The notes: a model not told the origin generated them from the sequence alone. Counted from the stretch's first letter, positions 18,785 to 28,297 are shown. The stretch is 64,000 bases of DNA from Gammaproteobacteria bacterium (GCA_024235095.1 JACKNC010000002.1:496001-560000); one strand, 5' to 3'. A program made the numbers and translations.

Positions 18785-20459
18785 GTTACTCCTCAGTCGT
18801 AAGTTCTCGGTCTAATCGTCGAACAAGACCGCCCCTGACTGAAGGTTAATCAGCCAAGAATACATTATTTAACCGAGTGATTTGAGCAAGGATTCAGACG
18901 ATCGAAGGCGGGTCGGCCGGTTCCTCCTCCGTGGTACCTTGGAAAGCGTGTCGGATCTGCGCGATGAGACTGTTTGGTGGGAGATCGAGAAGTGGTTTGA
19001 TCACCTGAGGAGCGAGGACTTGCCGGACTGTTTTCTCCGAGGGCAGGTCGCGGGAACGGGTGCGCAGATAGAACCGATGTTGTTGCCAGACTTCAGGGCC
19101 AAAGCGCAGAGCGATCAGCTGCAACAAGCCTTGGGCGACCACGGCGCAGAAGACGAAGACTTCATAGGCTTGCCAACAGGCGGCGACCGTGGGCTGACGC
19201 TCAATCACCGGGGCCTTGAGCGACCGATTCCGGGTCGGACGGCGGGCATGGCGTGGTAGGTGTGAAGTCCAGAAGTGAAAACAAAAAGCGCCCAGGAGCT
19301 GCTTTAATACCGCGAACAGAATTTCGATGCGGGTGCGGACACAATAGAGTTCCAACGCGGTGATGGGTGAGAGGCTCAGATCGGAGCACATGAGGACCAA
19401 AGGGCCGCGCGAGGTGATCGCGAAGATGAACAGGAGGGCGTCGCCGAGGGGCTTCCAGAGTAAGGGGACGCTCATCAACCGCACCCGTTCCCGCTGGCCA
19501 TAGACGCAACACTCGACCTCGTCAAAACCTTGTGGATAATCAAAAACTTCTATCAGATGGACTTTCTCGCCATAACGGGGTTGTGGTCCGGGCCGGCCGG
19601 CCGGCTTCGGGGTCGCCGGAAAATAGGCGACGTAATTTTTCTTGGCCCGGGCCACGATCACCAAATACGGTTGCTTCAAGGCGATGGAATAAACGGATTG
19701 GGCCAAGCGAAAGACCCCCGCGATCGAGAAAAAGGCATCCAAGACTAAAAATGCGGGGCCATCCTGATCGATGGTCAACGTCAGGGCCATCTGCACCACC
19801 CGCTCGGGCAGGCTCGGGTCCGCGCCCCTTTGGGGTGAAGTCGGTTCCACCTGACCTAAATGGCAAAAGCCTTGATGCATGCGCAGGGCTAAAGGCAAAC
19901 AAAAACAAGCATCGAGTGCGCCAACCACCACCCCGATCGCGCCCCAGCAGTGCCCGCGGAAGTACGATGGCTTGTGCTGGGTTTCTGAAGCGTCATGTAA
20001 CGACACGACGCCTGGCATACGCCCCCCATCCTTGACCACCAGCGTATGATCACCCAACAAGACAGCCCGCCCGGCCACCTGGACGGCGACGGCCTGACGC
20101 CACACATAACCCTGCCACGTCGCCAACAGGGTCTCTAGATCATAAGCTTTGGAGCGACAGAAATGCAGAAACCGGTGATAGACCGCTTCATTCCCCTGCC
20201 AGAACCGGCACATTGACGTCACCCCGATCATTTCCGGGGCGGCGAGAAAGCTCAACACCACCGCGCAGAACAGCAGCCAACTGCGCTGCCGCGCAAAGGC
20301 GCTGCGAAAACTTTCTCAAGCATGGTATACATAAATCAGCATGGATTCTCCTCGGGCGACCGGGTTGTTCAGGCGCGGACCGCTGAGGGGAATTCATGCT
20401 GCTCTTGAGGAGCGGCCGTCAAGGCTTTTCAGGGAGAGAACTTATGACTGATGAGTAAG
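18785..20459. mobile_element. IS4-type insertion sequence
   Basis: Imperfect inverted ends occur at 18781-18808 and 20436-20463, matching at 25 of 28 positions (for example CAGTCGTAAGTTCTC against CAGTCATAAGTTCTC). TTAA is at the outer edge of both arms and may be a 4-bp target duplication, giving the element as 18785-20459; otherwise the ends extend to 18781 and 20463. It carries the YREK-type transposase. It sits 60 bases from the IS1-like element. Confidence 0.8.
18894..20261 (-). CDS. IS4-family transposase (YREK type), probable 5' frameshift
   Basis: A 455-residue DDE transposase. Catalytic residues lie in LLGDHTLVVKDG, FLVLDAFFS and the YREK block YCVRTRIEILFAVLK, whose spacing Y(2)R(3)E(6)K is diagnostic of IS4 enzymes. 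The frame is open upstream of the called GTG start, where it encodes SFRSAFARQRSWLLFC, a normal-looking N-terminus, but no start codon lies in that frame. In the adjacent frame an ATG at 20323 gives MLEK. One missing base near 20308-20320 would join them, so the element may be inactive. Confidence 0.85.
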   Translation of the reverse strand: MVLSFLAAPEMIGVTSMCRFWQGNEAVYHRFLHFCRSKAYDLETLLATWQGYVWRQAVAVQVAGRAVLLGDHTLVVKDGGRMPGVVSLHDASETQHKPSYFRGHCWGAIGVVVGALDACFCLPLALRMHQGFCHLGQVEPTSPQRGADPSLPERVVQMALTLTIDQDGPAFLVLDAFFSIAGVFRLAQSVYSIALKQPYLVIVARAKKNYVAYFPATPKPAGRPGPQPRYGEKVHLIEVFDYPQGFDEVECCVYGQRERVRLMSVPLLWKPLGDALLFIFAITSRGPLVLMCSDLSLSPITALELYCVRTRIEILFAVLKQLLGAFCFHFWTSHLPRHARRPTRNRSLKAPVIERQPTVAACWQAYEVFVFCAVVAQGLLQLIALRFGPEVWQQHRFYLRTRSRDLPSEKTVRQVLAPQVIKPLLDLPPNSLIAQIRHAFQGTTEEEPADPPSIV

Positions 20460-20573
20460 TTAAGAGAATCTTTGTTTACAATACCCTCGCCAAAAAAGGA
20501 GGAGGGCGGCAGGCTAGGGTGATAGAGTAAAAAGTGACGACCAATCACTTACTCTGTCAGGAGCGAGCCGCCC

Positions 20574-21325
20574 ATGCCGAACATTATGCTGCTATAGTCA
20601 AACAGTTTTATGTTAATCGATTATTCAAAAATAAGTATTTGTAATTAATTAAAAATTTATAAATTATCTAAAAAACGGTTTGACTATATTGAGTTGCCTA
20701 AGCCAGAGCCTCGATCAAACGAATGTGCGTCGCTTGGCGCGGATTGTCGAAGCGATGTTATCGGTCACCGGTCGGGTGACGATGCTGGGGCTATCACGCT
20801 GGAGCGAGCGCGGAAGCAGCTATCGGACGATGCAACGATTATTCAGCACGACGATGGACTAGGCCGAGGTGCATTGGCAGTTGGTCCGCACGCATCTGCT
20901 GGGTGAGGACACGGAATGGGGACTGGCCGGTGATGAGGTGGTGGTCACCAAATCGGGGAAACAGACCTATGGACTGGGCCGGTTTTTCAGTTCCTTGTAC
21001 GGCAAGACGGTGCCAGGGTTGTGTTTTCTGAACCTGTCACTGCTCAATGTGGAACGAGGTTGTTCACATACCCTACGTCTGGAACCGATGGTCAAAGAGG
21101 CGACCGACAGCAGTCCCAACGGCAAGAAACCCGGTAAGAAGAAAACCGGCCAGAAGCAGTCAAGCGCGAACCGCACAGCGAGCCCCGCTCAAGGGACGCC
21201 CCAAGGGCAGTCGCAATCGCAACCGTCAGGAGGTGACGCTATCGCCTTATTTATTGTTTGTACAGGAAATGATCCGGCAAGTGTTACGCCTGTTAGGTTC
21301 CTCGGTTGTGCTACAGTACGTCCTC
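20574..21325 (+). pseudogene. Broken transposase of the decayed IS
   Basis: Removing the first MITE and one TA restores a frame from the ATG at 20574: MPNIMLLLSCLSQSLDQ, continuing to RRLARIVEAM and GRVTMLGLSRW. This resembles the N-terminal half of a DDE superfamily transposase. Damage is plain: a MITE at codon 7, an amber codon at about 20860 (MD*AEVHW, where Trp would be natural), a frame change between about 21150 and 21190 (the GRPKGSRNRNRQEV block lies in another frame), and loss of the rest of the protein at the second MITE. It cannot encode an active enzyme. Exact family unclear. Confidence 0.8.
20593..20688. mobile_element. MITE with IS630-type ends (copy 2)
   Basis: A 96-base element from TATAGTCAAACAG to a matching right end, inserted in the transposase reading frame with TA duplicated. 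Its interior is nearly identical to copy 3 read in reverse, with only about five differences, so the two copies are recent or were duplicated together. Confidence 0.9.
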
Positions 21326-21420
21326 TATAGTCAAACCGTTTTTAGATAATTTATAAATTTTTAATTAATTACAAATGCTTATTATTGAAAAATCGATTAA
21401 CATAAAACTGTTTGACTATA
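21326..21420. mobile_element. MITE with IS630-type ends (copy 3, inverted)
   Basis: A 95-base element, the reverse-orientation twin of copy 2. It marks the point where the transposase sequence stops abruptly, which suggests a deletion or rearrangement ended at this MITE. Confidence 0.9.
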
Positions 21421-21502
21421 GAGCCTGAGCTACGGTGATTTGGCGAGGGTATTGTCTTTTACAGCCTGTTTTTTCTATCCAATATTTAGGAGAGAGTCGC
21501 TT

Positions 21503-22261
21503 ATGACCGCAATTCGCGTAGATACTGGACGTGGCTGGGGATGGATCGTCGAAGGCTGGCAATTATTCGCCAAGGCGCCAGGCGTGTGGATCGTTATTCT
21601 GCTCATCTACCTGGCGATCAGCGTCGTGTTGTCGCTAATTCCGTTGGTCGGCATGATCGGCCATACCCTACTCAATCCTGTGCTGGCCGGCGGCATGTTG
21701 TATGGCGCGGCGGCCCAGGCGCGAGGCGAAAACCTGGAAATCGCCCATCTGTTTCAGGGCTTTCGTGATCAGGAGCGGATGGGGCCATTGATTATGCTCG
21801 GCCTGTTCAGCGTCGGTGGCTACATCCTGATGTTCATCGTGTTCATGATCTTCATCGGCGGCGGTCTCGCCACCGGGCTGGCCCTGAACAGCACTGGGGC
21901 TAATGTGCCCAACGAGGCGATGGGCGGTATTCTCGCTGGGGTCGGTCTGATGGTCATATTGGTCGTGATCACTATCGGTATTCTGATCGCTATGGCGCTT
22001 TTCTATGGCGTTCCATTGGTCATGCTGGGCCGGCAAAACGCTTGGCCTGCGGTGCAAGCCAGCATCGCCGCCTCCTGGATTAATATGTTGCCGTTGCTAG
22101 TGTTCGGATTGATCTATATGGTCCTCGGGATCATCGCCGTTATCCCCTTTGGCCTAGGGCTCCTCGTGCTGGGTCCGGTGACCGTTTGCGCCATCTACGC
22201 CAGCTATCGGGAAATCTTCGAGGAATCGCCATCGACGACGGGCATCAATCTGGCCAAATAA
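21503..22261 (+). CDS. BPSS1780-like multi-pass membrane protein
   Basis: A 252-residue integral membrane protein with about five or six helices. The N-terminal GRGWGWIVEGWQLFAKAPGVW and the later GGMLYGAAAQARGENLEIAHLFQGF fit the BPSS1780 family of uncharacterised proteins. The ATG at 21503 has AGGAGAGAG in front; an upstream in-frame start at 21440 would read into the decayed IS and is rejected. Its native promoter region has been displaced or replaced by the mobile elements ending at 21455. Confidence 0.85.
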   Translation: MTAIRVDTGRGWGWIVEGWQLFAKAPGVWIVILLIYLAISVVLSLIPLVGMIGHTLLNPVLAGGMLYGAAAQARGENLEIAHLFQGFRDQERMGPLIMLGLFSVGGYILMFIVFMIFIGGGLATGLALNSTGANVPNEAMGGILAGVGLMVILVVITIGILIAMALFYGVPLVMLGRQNAWPAVQASIAASWINMLPLLVFGLIYMVLGIIAVIPFGLGLLVLGPVTVCAIYASYREIFEESPSTTGINLAK

Positions 22262-22272
22262 TCTTCGGATGC

Positions 22273-23847
22273 CTACCGTGCCGCCAGGATCGCCGCCCGC
22301 AACCGTTCCAGATCACTATCGCCATCGGTCTTCAAGGGATATTCATCGGGAGCGGGCGGTTCAACAAACTGGAGTTGTCGTTCCAGCACTTCGACATCGG
22401 CTTCAGCGGCGTCATCGCCGCGCTCCCGCCGTGCGGCGACCCGTTTGCGCAACGTATCCGCACTAGCGCTGCATTCCAGAAGAATGAACGGTACTCCACG
22501 CCGGAACGCTAACCCGCGAAATGGCTCTCGATGGGCGCGTTTGAGAAAAGTCGCGTCGACCAACACCGGATGACCCGCTGTCAGTAACGCATCGGCTAAT
22601 TCAAATAACCGTTGATAGGTGCGAGCGCTGGCCTCGGAGGTGTACAGCCCTTGACCGAGACTGGAGCGGCTGTCGTCCAGCGGACCCAATCCAAATAACC
22701 GCTTGCGCTCGACATCAGCGCGAAGGCGAATGGCGCCCGGCAATACTTCCATTAACTGACCGCTCCGGCGCGATTTCCCGGAACCAGAAACTCCATGCGT
22801 GATCAATAGAAACGGCGCTGGCTCCTGGGTCAGCGTCAGCGCTAGGCGCAGATAGTCCTGACAATGTTTGCGGGCGGCAGAGCGATCCGTATCCGGAATT
22901 CCCTCCTGACTGGCTTGGATCGCGTTGACTTTCGCTCGCACCATCGCCCGGTAAACCTGGTAATAGGTCAGTAGCGCCATACCGGCAAAATCGCCGCTGT
23001 ATTCCAGCCAGGTATTGAGTACGCGCTGTGCAAAGCGGCCAACGCCGCGCGCTTGTAAATCCATGGTCAGAAAGGCCAAATCATTGATGACATCAATCCA
23101 GCGCAGCGCGTCATTAAATTCAATACAATCGAATATCGTCACCTGACCATCATCCGTCAGAATCATGTTGCCCAGATGCAAATCGCCATGACCTTCACGA
23201 ATCCAGCCACCGGCCTTGCGCTCTATCAACCGGCCTCGCAAGCGCTCGGAAGTGTCCAGCGTCCAATGTTCTACCTCGGCCAAAATCGCCAGATCGTCCA
23301 CGTCATTCAACCGGGGCCGAATCACGGTAAAATCATCCAGCATTGGCTGAAGAACCTGATCCGGCTCGCCAAACGACGTACCGGAATCAGCAACGGGAAT
23401 CGTCTGATGAAAGCGGGCCAACTGGCGAGCCAACCCCTCAAAATGGCGGGATTCCAGCCGGCCCGCAGTCAACGCCCGATCCAGCAACGCCTCCTGAAAA
23501 AAGCGGCGCATCCGCACCGCATACTCGATGGCTGGCTCCGCTCCAAATATCGGATGGGTTACATCGCCGCCAATCGCCAGACAATCCAGGTACAAATCTG
23601 GCGCCAACCGTCTGTTCAGGCGCAGTTCCTGTTGGCAGTAATAATAACGTTGTTCCAGACGGGTAAAATCCAGAAAACCCAGATTAACCGGTTTTTTGAT
23701 CTTGTAGGCATAATCACCGGCCAGCAGGAGATGGGAAATATGCGTCTGCAAATGTTCGACCGTGGTTGCCGGATGCGGATAACCGTTTGGTCGCAGCAGC
23801 GCCGTGATCAACGTCGACTGATCAAAGGGTTTATCAAGGGAAGACAC
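22273..23847 (-). CDS. Bifunctional aminoglycoside phosphotransferase-like / P-loop kinase protein
   Basis: A 524-residue fusion. Residues 1-335 are an aminoglycoside-phosphotransferase-like kinase (COG2187 type) with the catalytic loop GHGDLHLGNM and metal site TIFDCIEFN. Residues 340-524 are a P-loop kinase (COG0645 type) with THGVSGSGKSRRSG as Walker A. The combined architecture is known in many proteobacteria but its substrate is not. No sign of antibiotic-resistance context. Convergent with the BPSS1780-like gene. Confidence 0.88.
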   Translation of the reverse strand: MSSLDKPFDQSTLITALLRPNGYPHPATTVEHLQTHISHLLLAGDYAYKIKKPVNLGFLDFTRLEQRYYYCQQELRLNRRLAPDLYLDCLAIGGDVTHPIFGAEPAIEYAVRMRRFFQEALLDRALTAGRLESRHFEGLARQLARFHQTIPVADSGTSFGEPDQVLQPMLDDFTVIRPRLNDVDDLAILAEVEHWTLDTSERLRGRLIERKAGGWIREGHGDLHLGNMILTDDGQVTIFDCIEFNDALRWIDVINDLAFLTMDLQARGVGRFAQRVLNTWLEYSGDFAGMALLTYYQVYRAMVRAKVNAIQASQEGIPDTDRSAARKHCQDYLRLALTLTQEPAPFLLITHGVSGSGKSRRSGQLMEVLPGAIRLRADVERKRLFGLGPLDDSRSSLGQGLYTSEASARTYQRLFELADALLTAGHPVLVDATFLKRAHREPFRGLAFRRGVPFILLECSASADTLRKRVAARRERGDDAAEADVEVLERQLQFVEPPAPDEYPLKTDGDSDLERLRAAILAAR

Positions 23848-23957
23848 TCGCCGGACTCCAGGATGGTCGTGAAAACTGAAACTTTGGTATTAAGACAGAA
23901 TGACCGGCGTCCGCCAAGCGGATGGGCCGTAATCGTTGACGCTGGAATGGAATAAAG

Positions 23958-26447
23958 ATGATTAAAGCTCGATCTGTGCGTAAGTTGGGCGCATTGCCGC
24001 TTCATGTAGTCCGCGCCCTGCTGTCGCTGATTTTTTCGCTGTTTTTAGGCAGTGTGTTGCTCGGAGCGCTGGGTCTGGGTCTATACATGCTGTACCTGGA
24101 TTCGGTGATTCGCACCGAATTCGATGGGAAGCGCTGGGCCATGCCCGCCCGGGTGTATGCCCGGCCACTGGAACTGTTCGAGAGCATGTCGCTGAGCGCC
24201 GATGATTTTGCTCAGGAACTCAAGTTGCTTGGTTACCGCGATGTGAATTGTCCGGAAGCGCCGCCCGAACCGGTCGAGAAGAACAAACGCCGATTCAAAC
24301 GCAAAGCGCCTCCCACGCCTGTTCAGGACTGTACGCCGCCATCGAACGGTGGTGAATCTCCCACTACCCCTGGAACCTACGCGCGTCGAGGTGAAATCTT
24401 CGAGGTGGCAACCCGGGATTTTACCTTCTGGGACGGTACCGAACCCACTCGCAAGGTGCGACTCACCTTCGCCGGAAATATTCTGGCTGAACTGGCCAGT
24501 CTGGACAGCCAGGATACACCTGGATTGCTGCGGATGGATCCCCCGGAAATCGCCGGTATCTATCCTTCTCATTACGAAGACCGCATTCTGGTCAAAGCTC
24601 AGGATCTGCCGCCTGCCCTAGTGGATACCCTGATGGCGGTTGAGGACCGTTCATTCTTCGAGCACGCTGGCATCAACCCCAAGGGTATTTTCCGGGCGCT
24701 GTTAGCGAATTTGCGGGCTGGACGCACTGTGCAGGGCGGTAGCACCCTGACCCAGCAATTGGTCAAAAACCTGTTTCTCAGCAACGAGCGAACCTTCAAG
24801 CGCAAGATCAATGAGATGCTGATGGCGATCCTGATCGATGCGCGTTATAGCAAGGATGAAATTCTCGAGGCTTACAGCAATGCGATTTATCTCGGTCAGG
24901 ACGGTAGTCGAGCAATCCACGGCTTTGGTTTGGCCAGCCAATTTTACTTTGGCAAACCGCTTGGAGAATTGGACCTGCACCAGATCGCCCTGTTGGTGGG
25001 AATGATTAAAGGTCCGTCGCTTTACGATCCACGCAAACATCCCGAGCGCGCCAGGGAGCGCCGGACCCTGGTGTTGGAAGTTATGGTTGAGCAGAACCTG
25101 ATCAGCGCTGAGGACGCCACGCTTGCCAACAATATGTCGCTGGATGTGTTGCCCAAGACCGCCAGTGGCATTACCGCTTATCCCGCCTTCCTCGAACTGG
25201 TGCAACGCCAATTACGTCAGTACTACAAGCCGGACGATCTGTTATCCGAAGGTCTGCACGTGTTTACAACCTTGGATCCTCGCGTTCAGGCGGTGGCGGA
25301 AAACACCATCGCCAACAAACTGGCGGGGCTTGAAAAAAGCCAACGCCGAGCGCGGCCCTTACAGGGCGCTGCGGTGGTAACCGATACCCAGACGGGAGAG
25401 GTCCTGGCGATGGTTGGGGACCGAGAGCCAAAGAGGCTGGGGTTCAATCGAGCGCTTGACGCCAAGCGGTTGGCGGGTTCGCTGGTCAAACCGATCGTCT
25501 ATCTGACGGCGTTGGAACAACCGGATCGTTATACTCTGATGACCCGGCTTAACGATAGCCCGCTGGTCTATACCTCGGGCGGTCAGCGCTGGGCGCCGGC
25601 TAATTACGATCATCGTTATCATGGCCGTGTCGTTCTACGAGATGCGCTGGCGCGTTCTTACAATATTCCTGCGGTGCGGGTTGGCCTGGACATGGATGTC
25701 ATTAATGTAGTGGAAATGTTGCGGCGACTGGGATTTGAACGAGATCTGAAACCCTATCCCTCGTTACTGCTAGGTGCGTTCGGAGCCTCGCCGTTCGAAA
25801 TTGCCCAGGTCTATGCGGGCATCGCCAGCGGCGGCTTCCGCATTCCCCTGCGGGCAATTCGTGAAGTGACCGATTCTGCTGGACAATCGCTACAGCACTA
25901 CAGTCTGGATGTAGAAAAAGCGGTCGATCCGGGACCCGCTTATCTGATTACCCACGCCATGCAACGGGTGGTTAAAGCAGGCACTGCCAGCGCAGCCAAG
26001 AGCAAGCTGTCACCGGATCTGAACCTGGCCGGCAAGACCGGCACCACGGATGACTATCGGGACAGTTGGTTTGCGGGTTTCAGCGGCAACCGCTTAGCGG
26101 TGGTCTGGGTTGGGCGCGATGACAATAAACCGACGGGACTCAGTGGCTCCAGTGGCGCGTTGCGCGTCTGGATTGACCTGATGGCCGATTTATACCTGGA
26201 ACCGCTGGATGCGCCGCCGCCAGCGGATGTCGAAGAAATCCGTGTGGATCCGCGGAGCGGATTGCGGCTTGGATCCGGTTGTGGACGCGGCCAGCCGGTG
26301 CCGTTCCTGATCGGATCCGGCCCCAAACGATCCAGTTCCTGTAGCAGCGGCGCTGCCACGCGCCGTGTTAAAAAGCCGGCTGAACCAGACCCATCAGCGG
26401 ATAGTGATGGCGGAATGAGCGACTTTTTCAGACGATTAATGGAGTAG
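23958..26447 (+). CDS. mrcB: Penicillin-binding protein 1B (bifunctional peptidoglycan synthase)
   Basis: Polymerises and crosslinks peptidoglycan at the inner membrane. It is 829 residues, with a membrane anchor at about 20-48, a UB2H domain (VYARPLELFESMSLSADDF) broken by a proline- and lysine-rich insert at about 95-135, a glycosyltransferase domain (VEDRSFFEHAGI, GGSTLTQQLVKNL) and a transpeptidase domain with SLVK, SYN and KTGTT active-site motifs. The UB2H domain implies control by an LpoB-like lipoprotein. The tail is Ser/Pro rich. Divergent from the APH/P-loop gene. Confidence 0.95.
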   Translation: MIKARSVRKLGALPLHVVRALLSLIFSLFLGSVLLGALGLGLYMLYLDSVIRTEFDGKRWAMPARVYARPLELFESMSLSADDFAQELKLLGYRDVNCPEAPPEPVEKNKRRFKRKAPPTPVQDCTPPSNGGESPTTPGTYARRGEIFEVATRDFTFWDGTEPTRKVRLTFAGNILAELASLDSQDTPGLLRMDPPEIAGIYPSHYEDRILVKAQDLPPALVDTLMAVEDRSFFEHAGINPKGIFRALLANLRAGRTVQGGSTLTQQLVKNLFLSNERTFKRKINEMLMAILIDARYSKDEILEAYSNAIYLGQDGSRAIHGFGLASQFYFGKPLGELDLHQIALLVGMIKGPSLYDPRKHPERARERRTLVLEVMVEQNLISAEDATLANNMSLDVLPKTASGITAYPAFLELVQRQLRQYYKPDDLLSEGLHVFTTLDPRVQAVAENTIANKLAGLEKSQRRARPLQGAAVVTDTQTGEVLAMVGDREPKRLGFNRALDAKRLAGSLVKPIVYLTALEQPDRYTLMTRLNDSPLVYTSGGQRWAPANYDHRYHGRVVLRDALARSYNIPAVRVGLDMDVINVVEMLRRLGFERDLKPYPSLLLGAFGASPFEIAQVYAGIASGGFRIPLRAIREVTDSAGQSLQHYSLDVEKAVDPGPAYLITHAMQRVVKAGTASAAKSKLSPDLNLAGKTGTTDDYRDSWFAGFSGNRLAVVWVGRDDNKPTGLSGSSGALRVWIDLMADLYLEPLDAPPPADVEEIRVDPRSGLRLGSGCGRGQPVPFLIGSGPKRSSSCSSGAATRRVKKPAEPDPSADSDGGMSDFFRRLME

Positions 26448-26561
26448 GTCAGCGTTTCCGCCACATAGCCGGATCGCACCCTCGAATTCCCGGTCGCGTC
26501 GGCCATATAGAGGCTTCAGGCATCAGGCATCAGTTACAGATCACTGCTATCACAGAAAAAA

Positions 26562-26702
26562 CCGCACATCGCCCATAACATCGTCACCGGCATCCTGGGC
26601 GGTAGTTTGACGGTGTCCAGCGAAGAAGGCCAGGGTTGTGAATTCGCGATGTTGCTGCCCAAACAAGCGCCGCACACTGCGCAAAGCGCCCTGCCCGATT
26701 AA
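26562..26702 (+). pseudogene. C-terminal relic of a sensor histidine kinase
   Basis: In the gap before the CbiM-like gene one frame reads PHIAHNIVTGILGG, then SLTVSSEEGQGCEFAMLLPK, and stops with TAA at 26700. This is the final part of a HATPase domain (G2 box onward) of a histidine kinase. No kinase sequence precedes it, so only about 46 codons survive. I infer a deleted kinase gene. Confidence 0.65.
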
Positions 26703-26751
26703 ACCCACATTTCGCAAGCCATCCGCTGGCCGGTTGCGGTATGCTTGCGTC

Positions 26752-27414
26752 ATGAACCTGACCGATGCCCTGCTTCCCGCCGACCTTCTCTTTTTCGCCA
26801 ACTTCGTCTGGCTGGCGATTGGCGTTTACGCCGTGCGCGCCGCGCCCTGGCGCGCATTACTAGCCAACCCCGGACTTCAGCATGTTTTTCTGGGCGCGTC
26901 GGTAGCCTTGTTCCTGATGTGGATTTTTGAGGCTGGCGTGCGTCCAGCGCTGGGTTTTCACCTACTGGGCGTGACAGTTTATACTCTGATGTTCGGCTGG
27001 TCGCTGGGAGTCATTGGCGCCAGCCTGATCATGCTGGCGGTGACGGTCACGAACGGCGATTGGGCGGCGTTCGCGGCAAACGCCCTGTTGCTTGGCGCAT
27101 TGCCAGTCTCGATCAGTTATGGCGTGTATGCTCTGGTGGATCGCTATCTGCCCCGGCATCTTTTCATCTATATTTTTCTGTGCGCCTTCTTCAACGCCAT
27201 GCTGGCTGCCGGTGTGACGGTCGGGGCGTTGGTCGCCCTGCTCGTCGTCACCGAAACCTATACCTTTGCCCGCATCAGCAGCGAGTATCTGCCCTTTCTG
27301 CCGCTCTATCTGTTCCCGGAGGGTCTCATCAACGGTATGGTCATCACAGTATTAGTGGGACTACGGCCAGACTGGCTGAAAACTTATGATGATGAACGGT
27401 ATTTGAAATCTTGA
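26752..27414 (+). CDS. CbiM-like energy-coupling factor permease
   Basis: A 220-residue membrane protein with six or seven helices that resembles the CbiM/ECF permease family (FPEGLINGMVITVLVGLRP near the end). CbiM proteins normally take up nickel or cobalt with CbiN, CbiQ and CbiO; none of these lie nearby, and the usual N-terminal His signature is replaced by MNLTDALLPA. It may be a solitary member with a changed role. The ATG at 26752 is preferred over an upstream start that reads through the kinase relic. Confidence 0.75.
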   Translation: MNLTDALLPADLLFFANFVWLAIGVYAVRAAPWRALLANPGLQHVFLGASVALFLMWIFEAGVRPALGFHLLGVTVYTLMFGWSLGVIGASLIMLAVTVTNGDWAAFAANALLLGALPVSISYGVYALVDRYLPRHLFIYIFLCAFFNAMLAAGVTVGALVALLVVTETYTFARISSEYLPFLPLYLFPEGLINGMVITVLVGLRPDWLKTYDDERYLKS

Positions 27415-27448
27415 ATGGCGCGGATGACAAACGAGGCTTTGATTAAGC

Positions 27449-28297
27449 GTGTTCGGAAAACTGTTTGGCGGAACTTTTGGCTTTATGGTCGGCGGGCCGC
27501 TGGGCGCATTGCTGGGCGCGGCGGTTGGTCATAATTTTGATCAGGCCCAATGGAAAACCGCTGCATCGTCAACGTCCGAAACTTCAAGCCACGATCAGGC
27601 GCGGAACGTGTTCAACGCCACGGCATTCCAGATCATGGGCCATATAGCCAAAGCCGATGGCCGGGTTTCGGAACGCGAAATCGGCGCGGTGCGCGCAATC
27701 ATGGATCATTTGCGATTAAACGCCACGCAACGCCAGGCGGCGATGGAAGGTTTTACCGCGGGCAAGCAACCGGAATTTTCGGTGGAAACGGCGATTGAGA
27801 CGTTCCAGCGCGCCTGTCGCGCTTATCCGGCGATGCTGCAACAATTGTTGGAATTACTGTTGAATGTAGCCTATGCCGATGGCGGGCTGCATCCTCAGAC
27901 CCATGCGCGTCTATCAGCAGTGGCTGAACGCCTGGGTATTCACCGTTTGCAATTTGAAACCCTGCATACCCTGTTTCGCGCGCAGCGCTGGGCGCATGAG
28001 TCTAGCCAGAGCGGATTTGGCGGCGCCGGGACTGGCGGGCAACGCGAACGCCGGGCGCATGGTCAACGGCCAACTACTGCGGTCAACTCATTGAACCATG
28101 CCTATAGCCTACTTGGCCTGAAGCGCGAAGCCAGTCCCGAAGAAATCAAGCTGGCCTATCGCCGCCTAATCCGGCAACACCATCCTGACAAACTGGCGTC
28201 CAGTGGCGTTTCACCGGCAGAGATGGCGCGCGCCACCGAACGAACTCGGGAAATCACCGCTGCATACGAGTGCATTCGAGAAGCGCGAGGATTTTAG
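27449..28297 (+). CDS. djlA: DjlA-type co-chaperone
   Basis: A 282-residue DnaK co-chaperone. It has a glycine-rich membrane segment (GGTFGFMVGGPLGALLGAAVG, about 6-28), a TerB-like helical domain (AFQIMGHIAKADGRVSEREI), a Gly/Arg linker and a C-terminal J-domain (about 215-282) with the essential HPD in QHHPDKL. It starts with GTG. Membrane anchoring places DnaK stimulation at the inner membrane. Confidence 0.92.
   Translation: MFGKLFGGTFGFMVGGPLGALLGAAVGHNFDQAQWKTAASSTSETSSHDQARNVFNATAFQIMGHIAKADGRVSEREIGAVRAIMDHLRLNATQRQAAMEGFTAGKQPEFSVETAIETFQRACRAYPAMLQQLLELLLNVAYADGGLHPQTHARLSAVAERLGIHRLQFETLHTLFRAQRWAHESSQSGFGGAGTGGQRERRAHGQRPTTAVNSLNHAYSLLGLKREASPEEIKLAYRRLIRQHHPDKLASSGVSPAEMARATERTREITAAYECIREARGF

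Larger units (their letters stand above)
20478..21455. mobile_element. Decayed insertion sequence interrupted by two inverted MITE copies
   Basis: The outer ends ACAATACCCTCGCCAAA (20478-20494) and its exact reverse complement (21439-21455) are 17-bp terminal inverted repeats. The interior holds a broken transposase and two near-identical MITEs in opposite orientation (20593-20688 and 21326-21420). Much of the 3' half of the transposase is missing. The remaining bases after the second MITE lead straight into the right terminal repeat. Confidence 0.8.

Noticed and set aside
22273..23847. Aminoglycoside resistance gene
   Set aside because: The phosphotransferase-like domain belongs to the chromosomal COG2187/P-loop fusion family with no link to resistance.
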